Source: Candidatus Sodaliphilus fimicaballi (lineage in GTDB: Bacteria > Bacteroidota > Bacteroidia > Bacteroidales > Muribaculaceae). From it: 5,710 nt of DNA. Shown piece by piece: positions 1-5,710 of this stretch. The position numbers and the translations under genes are program-made. Below the pieces are notes generated by a model, which was not told where the DNA came from, did no database searches, and was given only the letters and a program-made list of their open reading frames with translations. The stretch is from NCBI GenBank assembly GCA_018065165.1, contig JAGHTV010000490.1:1-5710 (forward strand). Direction: 5' to 3'. Each line of letters begins with the position of its first letter. Position 1 is the stretch's first letter.

Positions 1-83
1 CGAGGTCAAGAGCCTCCCAGTGCCGAGCCCTATCCCGGCAATTGAACTGAAAAGTATAGAGAAAATAAAAAACATAATATAAG
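1..83 (+). other. Upstream flank, possible 3' end of a preceding gene and leader of the first GH30 gene
   Basis: Positions 1-45 are GC-rich and 46-83 are strongly A-rich. The first frame reads to a TGA at 43-45 and uses the codons favoured in this window (GCC, GAG, CCC, GGC), so 1-45 could be the tail of an upstream gene ending in AEPYPGN. The second frame is open up to a TAA at 80-82, one base before the next start codon, but its proline codons (CCA, CCG, CCT) do not fit local usage. Neither tail is long enough to identify a family. The A-rich stretch before ATG 84 has no Shine-Dalgarno sequence, which is normal for Bacteroidetes leaders, and I find no clear TAnnTTTG-type -7 promoter element in it. 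Confidence 0.35.
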
Positions 84-1502
84 ATGAGAATTAATAAGAT
101 TGTTACATTGTTGTGTGCAATGTCAATTGCAACTGTGGCAAGTGCCATCGATGTAAAGTGGACAAGTTCGACCGACGCTGCCCGCTGGCAAGATGGTGGC
201 GAGGTGGCTGTGGAAACATTTGACAGCGATGTTGTTTACGACGTCATGATTACACGCTACAAGCAGCAACCCGTATTAGGCTGGGGCGGTTGCTTCGGCG
301 AACTTGGCTGGGATGCTCTGCAACTGCTCAGCAAGAAGGACCAAAAGCAAGTCATGCAAGAGCTCTTCGGTGCCGAGGGAGCTGCCTTTGGCTACTGCCG
401 CACTCCCATAGGTGCCAACGACTTTGCCCGCAACTGGTATAGCCTCGACGATGTGGCAGGCGACTACGACCTCAAGCACTTCTCTATCAAGCGTGACAAG
501 GGTTGCCTCATTCCTTATATCAAGAGCGCTCTCAAGGTTAACCCCGACCTCAAGGTGTGGGCTTGCCCCTGGAGTCCTCCCACATGGATTAAGAGCAACA
601 AGAATTATGCTACTAAGGCCGACAAACTCAACGGCATGGACCCCAAGTTGATGGTTAAGACTGGTGCCGAGGATATGGTTTATCAGGACGAACGCACTCT
701 CAACTTCTATGCTGGCTACTTCAGCAAGTATCTCACTGAGTACAAGAAGGCTGGTGTGAAGATTGATATGATTATGTTCCAGAACGAGCCCTATACTCAC
801 AACATTTGGCCCAACTGCTCATGGAGCCCCAAGGGCATTGCCAATTTCGTAGGCAAGTACCTGGGTCCCCGCCTCTCACAAGACCACAAGGATGTGAAGA
901 TTTGGCACGGAACCATGAATACAAGCAACTACGACGACCTCATGACAGTGATGAAAGATCCCGAGGCAAGCAAGTACCTGAGCGGTATGGGCTTCCAGTG
1001 GGAGGGTCGCGATGTGCTCAAGAGCATTCGTCGCACATTCCTCACCATGCCCATGATGTGTACCGAGAATGAGTGCGGTAACGGCAAGTTTGACTGGGCA
1101 GGTGCCGAGAACACCTGGCGTGCCATCAAGGACTATGTAGAGGGCGGTTGCGGTGTTTACATGTACTTCAACATGATTCTCAAGGACAAGGGTACAAGTT
1201 CATGGGGCTGGGACCAGAACACGCTCATCCGCATCGACTCAAAGACTCGCACCTATACGCTCACTCCCGAGTTCTACCTGATGAAGCACTTCAGCCACTT
1301 CGTGCCCGCTGGCAGCTACAAACTCAAGACTATGGGTAACGACGACAGTATGCTCGCTTATCAGCTCCCCGACGGCAAGGTGATGTTCTTCATGGCCAAC
1401 TGCGACGACAAGGAGCACACAAGAAGTGTTGCTTGGAATGGCAAGGCTTTGAGATTCAGAATGAAAGCCCGCTCATTTAACACATTTATAATCTCTGAAT
1501 AA
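84..1502 (+). CDS. Secreted glycoside hydrolase family 30 (GH30), first tandem copy
   Basis: A 472-residue retaining beta-glycosidase of family GH30 (clan GH-A), often auto-named glucosylceramidase. Residues 1-21 form a type I signal peptide ending in ASA (19-21); Cys11 lacks a small residue before it, so a lipobox is unlikely. The TIM barrel spans roughly 60-400, with signature segments GWGGCFGELGW (66-76), CRTPIGANDFA (105-115), PWSPPTW (162-168) and WGW (374-376). By family comparison the acid/base is Glu235 in QNEP (233-236) and the nucleophile is Glu328 in TENECGNG (327-334). Residues after about 400, together with the N-terminal strands, should form the GH30 side beta-sandwich. Length is normal and nothing is truncated. 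ATG 84 is chosen because the signal peptide starts there. The stop lies 8 bp before a paralogue, so the two are probably co-transcribed. Exact substrate is uncertain: endo-beta-1,6-glucanase (subfamily 3) is the leading inference, with beta-glucosidase, beta-xylosidase or another GH30 activity possible. Confidence 0.93.
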   Translation: MRINKIVTLLCAMSIATVASAIDVKWTSSTDAARWQDGGEVAVETFDSDVVYDVMITRYKQQPVLGWGGCFGELGWDALQLLSKKDQKQVMQELFGAEGAAFGYCRTPIGANDFARNWYSLDDVAGDYDLKHFSIKRDKGCLIPYIKSALKVNPDLKVWACPWSPPTWIKSNKNYATKADKLNGMDPKLMVKTGAEDMVYQDERTLNFYAGYFSKYLTEYKKAGVKIDMIMFQNEPYTHNIWPNCSWSPKGIANFVGKYLGPRLSQDHKDVKIWHGTMNTSNYDDLMTVMKDPEASKYLSGMGFQWEGRDVLKSIRRTFLTMPMMCTENECGNGKFDWAGAENTWRAIKDYVEGGCGVYMYFNMILKDKGTSSWGWDQNTLIRIDSKTRTYTLTPEFYLMKHFSHFVPAGSYKLKTMGNDDSMLAYQLPDGKVMFFMANCDDKEHTRSVAWNGKALRFRMKARSFNTFIISE

Positions 1503-1510
1503 TTTTTACG

Positions 1511-2935
1511 ATGAAGATATTCAATAAAATCGCAACAGTTGCATTGCTCGCAACAATGTTTCTCCCCGCGCTTGCACAGCGTGTAGAATGGCGTACCTCT
1601 ACCGAGGGTAACTACTGGCAACTGGCTAAGGGCGTTAAGTTTGCTGCTGCTCCTGCACAAGACGCACAGGTGATTGAGATTACCGACAACCGCAAGCAGA
1701 CGCTCGACGGTATGGGCGGATGCTTCAACGAACTCGGCTGGGACGTGCTGTGTGAGATTAGCCCCGAGCAGCGTCAGGACGTGCTCAACAAGCTTTTCAG
1801 CAAGGACGAGGCCAACTTTACTTATTGCCGCATGCCCATCGGCTCGAGCGACTTTGCAATGAACTACTACTCATTGTGCGATGTTGACGGCGACTACGAT
1901 ATGATCAACTTCAGCATCGCTCGCGACCGTCACATCTTGCTGCGCTACATCAAGGAGGCGCAGAAGGTTAATCCCGGCCTCAAGATGTGGGCTTCGCCAT
2001 GGACTCCTCCCGCATGGATGAAGACCAACAATCACTACGCAAGCTCTTACGACAACGATAAGCCCAACCACAATGGTCTGCCCCGCGACAAGGAGCAGGA
2101 ACTTGACCGCACTGGCCTGCGCATGGAGTATGGCGTGCTCAGGGCTTATGCGCTCTATTTCTCTAAGTTCGTACAAGCCTATGCTAAGGAGGGCGTGAAG
2201 ATTTATGCTATAAATGTACAGAACGAGCCTTGCTCGCCCACTAAATACTCAAGCTGCCCCTGGAATCCCCAAGACCTTGCTTATTTTGTAGGCAAATTCA
2301 TGGGCCCACAGTTTGAGAAGGACGGCCTTGACACCGAGATTTATCTGGGTACTTGCAACCGTGACAACCCCGACTGGAGCCGCACTGCTCTCAACGACCG
2401 CAATGCCAAGAAGTATTGGGCTGGCGAGGGCTTCCAGTGGGACGGTAAGGGTGCAATTCCTTACATCAACAAGGAATATCCTCACCTTAAGATGATGCAC
2501 ACCGAGGCCGAGTGTGGCAACGGCTCTAACGACTGGGGCGCTGCCGAGCACACCTGGTGGCAGATGAGTCACTACCTGCGCAACGGCTGCGTCGTGTTCT
2601 CTTACTGGAACATGGTGCTCAGTGCAGGCAATGTCAGCCCCTGGGGTTGGCGACAGAATGCTCTTATCTCGGTTGACCCCGCGAAGCAAACTGTTACTTA
2701 CAATCCCGAGTTCTACCTTATGAAGCACTTGTGCCACTGGGTTAACCCCGGTACAGTACGCCTCGAGACTACCGACCGCGACGATGTGCTCGCATTTGAA
2801 AACACCGACGGCTCTAAGGTTGTGATGCTCGTAAATCGCAGTGGCGACGACCGCAACATCAGCGTTAAAGTGGGTGGCCAGTACCTCAACTGCGTGCTCA
2901 AGGCACACTCATTCCACACTGCTTTAATTAAGTAA
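1511..2935 (+). CDS. Secreted glycoside hydrolase family 30 (GH30), second tandem copy
   Basis: A 474-residue GH30 beta-glycosidase paralogous to the preceding gene. Residues 1-22 are a signal peptide with A20-L21-A22 before Gln23, giving a predicted soluble periplasmic enzyme. Family segments are GMGGCFNELGW (67-77), CRMPIGSSDFA (106-116), PWTPPAW (163-169), WGW (378-380) and PEFYLMKH (399-406). The inferred acid/base is Glu239 in QNEP (237-240) and the inferred nucleophile is Glu332 in TEAECGNG (331-338). These glutamates are 93 residues apart, the same as in the first copy. Over about 110 residues from the GG-CF motif onward the copies are roughly 55-60% identical by eye, which suggests an old duplication. 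Loops differ: the stretch between the NHYA and YFSK segments is 3 residues longer, and the loop after the acid/base is CSPTKYSSCPW instead of YTHNIWPNCSW. The C-terminal part is the GH30 beta-sandwich. The gene starts 8 bp after the previous stop with no Shine-Dalgarno sequence, which fits operon transcription and perhaps coupled translation. Substrate is inferred only from family and context. Confidence 0.93.
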   Translation: MKIFNKIATVALLATMFLPALAQRVEWRTSTEGNYWQLAKGVKFAAAPAQDAQVIEITDNRKQTLDGMGGCFNELGWDVLCEISPEQRQDVLNKLFSKDEANFTYCRMPIGSSDFAMNYYSLCDVDGDYDMINFSIARDRHILLRYIKEAQKVNPGLKMWASPWTPPAWMKTNNHYASSYDNDKPNHNGLPRDKEQELDRTGLRMEYGVLRAYALYFSKFVQAYAKEGVKIYAINVQNEPCSPTKYSSCPWNPQDLAYFVGKFMGPQFEKDGLDTEIYLGTCNRDNPDWSRTALNDRNAKKYWAGEGFQWDGKGAIPYINKEYPHLKMMHTEAECGNGSNDWGAAEHTWWQMSHYLRNGCVVFSYWNMVLSAGNVSPWGWRQNALISVDPAKQTVTYNPEFYLMKHLCHWVNPGTVRLETTDRDDVLAFENTDGSKVVMLVNRSGDDRNISVKVGGQYLNCVLKAHSFHTALIK

Positions 2936-3009
2936 GAGGTTAAAAGGTTAAGAGGTTAAAAGGTTAACGGGTTAACGAACAAACGGTTAAACTGTTAAAC
3001 CTTTAAAAA
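2936..3009 (+). repeat. Array of about nine 8-bp GTTAA-core units between the second GH30 gene and the GH3 gene
   Basis: Directly after the TAA at 2933-2935 the sequence resolves into units starting at 2939, 2947, 2955, 2963, 2971, 2979, 2986, 2994 and 3002. They read GTTAAAAG, GTTAAGAG, GTTAAAAG, GTTAACGG, GTTAACGA, ACAAACG (degenerate, 7 bp), GTTAAACT, GTTAAACC and TTTAAAAA. A perfect 16-bp duplication (GAGGTTAAAAGGTTAA) occupies 2936-2951 and 2952-2967. The core TTAA is self-complementary, and two units contain the full palindrome GTTAAC. The array fills the intergenic space to within nine bases of the GH3 start codon, so it is also the 5' leader of that gene. No terminator with a GC stem and T-run is evident. 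Function is unknown. Confidence 0.85.
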
Positions 3010-3018
3010 CAATCGACT

Positions 3019-5583
3019 ATGAAGTTATACAAGAAAATACTCGCAATCGCTGCGGTGGCCACATTAGGCTTCACTGCAACGGCTCAAAACGAGCCTTTCC
3101 GTAATCCCAATCTGCCCATGCACGACCGCATCATGGACTTGCTGTCACGCATGACAATTGAGGAAAAAGTGTCGATGATGACTCACAACGCGCCTGCTAT
3201 TCCGCGTTTGGGCATCGACAAGTTCTACATTGGTAATGAGGCCTTGCACGGCATTGTACGCCCTGGCAAGTTCACCGTGTTCCCCCAGGCTATCGCTCTG
3301 TCGGCTACATGGAATCCCGCTCTCATACAGAATGTTTCTACCGCCATCAGCGACGAGGCTCGCGGCAAGTGGAACAAGTTGGGATTTGGCAAGAGACAGC
3401 ACGACGGTTCTAGTGACCTGCTATGCTTCTGGTCGCCCACAATCAATATGGCTCGCGACCCTCGTTGGGGACGCACTCCCGAGACTTATGGCGAGGACCC
3501 CGTTCTCACTGGTAACATTGCTATGGGCTTCGTTCGTGGTCTGCAAGGCGACGACCCTCGCTACATCAAGACAGTGTCTACCCTCAAGCACTTTGCTGCC
3601 AACAACGAGGAGCACAACCGTGCAAGCTGCAACGCCGTTATCAGCGAGCGTGACCTGCGCGAGTACTACTTCCCCGCTTATGAGATGTGTGTAAAGAAGG
3701 CCAACGTGCAGAGTGTGATGACTGCTTACAACGCTGTCAACGGCATTCCTTGCGTTGCCAATCCCTATCTTATCCAGAAGGTCCTCAAGGAGGACTGGGG
3801 CTTTGACGGCTTCATGGTAAGTGACTGTAGCGCACCCCAGTGGATGGTTACCCAGCACAAGTTTGTCAACGACTACGAGACTGCTGCTGTGCTCATGATG
3901 AAGGCCGGCATGGACCTCGAGTGTGCCGACAATGTATATACTCAACCCCTGCTCAATGCCTACTATCACCACCGCGTGAGCAAGGCCGACATTGACTCGG
4001 CTGCTTATCACCTGCTGCGTGGCCGCATGCGTTTGGGTGTGTTTGACGATCCCAACCTCAATCCCTATAACAAGATCAGCCCCAGTGTGGTAGGTTGCAA
4101 GGAACATCAGGAGCTCGCTCTTGAGACTGCTCGCCAGAGCCTCGTACTGCTCAAGAACGACAAGAACATCCTGCCCCTCAACCCCAACAAGGTTAAGAGC
4201 GTAGCTGTTGTTGGTCTCAACGCCGCTCGCTGTGAGTTTGGTGATTACAGCGGTACTCCCGTTAATGCCCCCGTAACTATCCTCGACGGTATCAAGAATC
4301 TCGTAGGCAACAAGGTTAAAGTAGTTCACTCTCCCTGGGTGTCTAGCTCAAGCGGTTACAAGCCCATCAGCAAGGAGTTCTTCCCCAAGGGCATCAAGGC
4401 TGAGTACTTTACTAATGCTAATCTTGAGGGCAGTCCTTCAACAACTCGTATCGAGGACGAAATCTACTACGATCCCGCTTCACAACCCCCCGATCCTGCT
4501 CGTTCATTCGCTCCCATGTCGGCACGCTGGACTGGCGAGTTGTGTCCCACCGTCAGCGGTGAGTACACCATCTCGCTCAAGACCGACGACGGTTGCCGCA
4601 TGTGGATTAACGGCAAGAAGGTTATTGATGCTTGGGTAAATCGTCCCGCTGCCGAGGACAAGATTCCCATCACTCTCGAGGCTGGTAAGAAATATGACAT
4701 CAAGATTGAGTATTTCGACGGTGGTGGTGATGCATTCGCACGCCTCTACTGGCGCGCTCCCGCTGTCGACAGCAAGCAGCGCATGGAATTCTTCGGCGAC
4801 GCTATCAAGGCAGCCCAGTCATGCGACTACACTATCGCTGTGATGGGTATCGACAAGAGCATCGAGCGTGAGGGTCAAGACCGTTACACTATGGACCTTC
4901 CCGCCGACCAGAAGGAGTTCCTGCGTGAGATCTATAAGGCTAATCCCCGCACAATCCTCGTGCTGGTTGCTGGTAGCTCACTCTCAATCAACTGGGAGAA
5001 GGAGAACCTTCCCGCAATCCTCGACGCTTGGTATCCTGGCGAGCAGGGCGGTAACGCAGTTGCCGAGGCTCTCTTCGGTAAGTGCAACCCTGGTGGCAAG
5101 CTGCCTCTCACATTCTACGCTTCAATGGATGATCTCCCCGAGTTTGACGACTACGCAATCAACACCGGCAAGGGCCGTACATACCAGTACTTCACTGGCA
5201 AGCCCCTGTACGAGTTTGGTTACGGTTTGAGCTATACTTCATTCAAGTATAAAGATCTCAAGATTAACGCTGCTGGTAACGACGTGAAGGTTGACTTCCG
5301 TCTCGCAAATGCCGGCAAGTGCGATGGCGACGAGGTTGCTCAAGTCTATGTTCACTATCCCGAGACAGGTACTTACATGCCCATCAAGCAGCTCAAGGCA
5401 TTCAAGCGTGTGAGCGTACCCAAGGGCAAGACACAGCTCGTTGAGCTCTTCATCGACAAGGACGACCTCCGCTACTGGGACGAGAAGACTAGCGGCTTCG
5501 TAACTCCCAAGGGTGAGTACCAACTCATGGTAGGTTCATCATCACAAGACATCCGCCTCAAGGGTACATTTACAATCGAGTAA
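3019..5583 (+). CDS. Secreted GH3 beta-glycosidase with an inserted PA14 domain (beta-glucosidase or beta-xylosidase)
   Basis: An 854-residue retaining exo-glycosidase that removes terminal sugars from the non-reducing ends of oligosaccharides. Residues 1-22 are a signal peptide ending ATA before Gln23; no lipobox is present. The N-terminal GH3 barrel covers about 35-345, with NEALHG (73-78), RDPRWGR (146-152), ETYGEDP (155-161), KH (190-191) and the nucleophile motif VSDC, giving Asp269. The second GH3 domain begins near 375 (QSLVLLKN) and is interrupted by a PA14 domain at about 457-582 (AEYF, TDDGCRMWING, ARLYW). It resumes with IEREGQDR, in which Glu616 is the inferred acid/base. A fibronectin III-like domain closes the protein (about 770-842, including EVAQVYVHYP, PIKQLKAFKRV and GEYQLMVGSSS). 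Length and domain order match complete PA14-type GH3 enzymes. Glu74 and Cys270 are what beta-xylosidases of the family usually carry, where beta-glucosidases usually have Asp and Trp, so the sugar specificity is uncertain. It is 83 bp downstream of the GH30 pair on the same strand and probably belongs to the same locus. Confidence 0.95.
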   Translation: MKLYKKILAIAAVATLGFTATAQNEPFRNPNLPMHDRIMDLLSRMTIEEKVSMMTHNAPAIPRLGIDKFYIGNEALHGIVRPGKFTVFPQAIALSATWNPALIQNVSTAISDEARGKWNKLGFGKRQHDGSSDLLCFWSPTINMARDPRWGRTPETYGEDPVLTGNIAMGFVRGLQGDDPRYIKTVSTLKHFAANNEEHNRASCNAVISERDLREYYFPAYEMCVKKANVQSVMTAYNAVNGIPCVANPYLIQKVLKEDWGFDGFMVSDCSAPQWMVTQHKFVNDYETAAVLMMKAGMDLECADNVYTQPLLNAYYHHRVSKADIDSAAYHLLRGRMRLGVFDDPNLNPYNKISPSVVGCKEHQELALETARQSLVLLKNDKNILPLNPNKVKSVAVVGLNAARCEFGDYSGTPVNAPVTILDGIKNLVGNKVKVVHSPWVSSSSGYKPISKEFFPKGIKAEYFTNANLEGSPSTTRIEDEIYYDPASQPPDPARSFAPMSARWTGELCPTVSGEYTISLKTDDGCRMWINGKKVIDAWVNRPAAEDKIPITLEAGKKYDIKIEYFDGGGDAFARLYWRAPAVDSKQRMEFFGDAIKAAQSCDYTIAVMGIDKSIEREGQDRYTMDLPADQKEFLREIYKANPRTILVLVAGSSLSINWEKENLPAILDAWYPGEQGGNAVAEALFGKCNPGGKLPLTFYASMDDLPEFDDYAINTGKGRTYQYFTGKPLYEFGYGLSYTSFKYKDLKINAAGNDVKVDFRLANAGKCDGDEVAQVYVHYPETGTYMPIKQLKAFKRVSVPKGKTQLVELFIDKDDLRYWDEKTSGFVTPKGEYQLMVGSSSQDIRLKGTFTIE

Positions 5584-5592
5584 TATCCATAA

Positions 5593-5681
5593 TCTAGAAC
5601 TTCTAGAAAAACTAGAATCTCTAGAACTTCTAGAAACTCTAGCCCTCTAGAATATCTAGAAACTCTAGAGAATCTATAAAA
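5593..5681 (+). repeat. Array of ten 9-bp TCTAGAA-core units downstream of the GH3 gene
   Basis: Ten bases after the GH3 stop a regular series begins, with units starting at 5593, 5602, 5611, 5620, 5629, 5638, 5646, 5655, 5664 and 5673. The spacing is 9 bp except for one 8-bp unit (5638-5645). The consensus is TCTAGAA followed by two variable bases. Nine units keep CTAG, and the last reads TCTATAAAA. The hexamer TCTAGA is a perfect palindrome. Two units joined as TCTAGAACTTCTAGA occur at 5593-5607 and 5620-5634, and each could form a 6-bp stem with a 3-base loop. The array might contribute to transcript end formation, but no T-run follows, so I do not call a terminator. Function is unknown. 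Confidence 0.9.
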
Positions 5682-5710
5682 CAACACAACACTGGCGATT
5701 ACCTCCATGG
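5682..5710 (+). other. Unassigned right edge, possible leader of a next gene
   Basis: After the repeat array there is a short CA-rich stretch (ACAACACAACACTGG) and then GCGATTACCTCC before an ATG at 5707-5709, one base from the window end. A following gene on the same strand could start at that ATG, but only one full codon is visible. I see no Shine-Dalgarno sequence or promoter motif. Confidence 0.2.

Noticed and set aside
84..146. Lipoprotein signal at Cys11 of the first GH30 protein
   Set aside because: The residue before the cysteine is leucine, the hydrophobic stretch before it is too short, and a better Ala-Ser-Ala cleavage site follows at residues 19-21.
2249..2908. Antisense open frame of about 220 codons opposite the second GH30 gene
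   Set aside because: It is fully covered by a complete GH30 gene with intact catalytic motifs, has no upstream signals of its own, and its composition looks like a mirror of the sense codons.
2956..3007. Intrinsic terminator formed by TTAAAAGGTTAA and TTAAACCTTTAA
   Set aside because: The pairing is imperfect with bulges, has only two G-C pairs, and lacks a following T-run.
2939..3009. Resemblance of the GGTTAA units to telomere repeats
   Set aside because: The match is only to a short A/T/G word, the unit is 8 bp rather than 6, and the array sits between two bacterial genes on the same strand.
3421..4329. Long antisense open frame of about 300 codons opposite the GH3 gene
   Set aside because: It lies wholly inside a strongly conserved GH3 coding region, shows no recognisable domain, and is explained by the codon bias of the sense gene keeping stops out of the opposite strand.
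2936..5681. CRISPR array
   Set aside because: Units are 8-9 bp with no spacers of the required length and no cas genes are present.
5472..5708. Antisense open frame reading through the 9-bp array, giving a short three-residue repeat peptide
   Set aside because: A 9-bp period naturally keeps a frame open. The single 8-bp unit shifts the register, the frame overlaps the GH3 C-terminus, and the low-complexity product resembles no protein family.

Overview
The window reads as a fragment of a carbohydrate-utilisation operon from a gut or rumen bacterium of the order Bacteroidales, most like Prevotella or Muribaculaceae. The clues are three consecutive secreted glycoside hydrolases on one strand, short signal peptides ending in Ala-X-Ala (followed by Gln in two of the three), A-rich leaders without a Shine-Dalgarno sequence, and a strong preference for CCC, GGC, GAC and AAG codons. 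The genus is an inference. No SusC/SusD pair, regulator or RNA gene lies inside the window.

Layout: 1-83 is an upstream flank that may hold the last codons of a preceding gene. 84-1502 and 1511-2935 are two family GH30 glycosidases, tandem paralogues only 8 bp apart with the same active-site framework but different loops. 2936-3018 is an intergenic space filled almost completely by an array of 8-bp GTTAA-type units. 3019-5583 is a GH3 exo-glycosidase carrying a PA14 domain. 5584-5710 is an intergenic space mostly filled by an array of 9-bp TCTAGAA-type units, with an unassigned tail in which a further gene might begin at the very edge.

The likely joint role is depolymerisation of one beta-linked glycan: the GH30 enzymes cut the chain or side chains and the GH3 enzyme releases monosaccharides from the oligosaccharides. 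The gene set recalls the characterised Bacteroides thetaiotaomicron locus for fungal beta-1,6-glucan (GH30_3 endo-beta-1,6-glucanase plus GH3 beta-glucosidase). However, the GH3 here has active-site motifs (NEALHG and SDC) more typical of beta-xylosidases, so the substrate is open. All three proteins carry type I rather than lipoprotein signals, which points to the periplasm.

The enzymes are familiar families. The least explained content is the pair of short-period arrays, each immediately downstream of a stop codon and each built on a different self-complementary core. I see no novel protein system here; the arrays are the best candidates for something undescribed.
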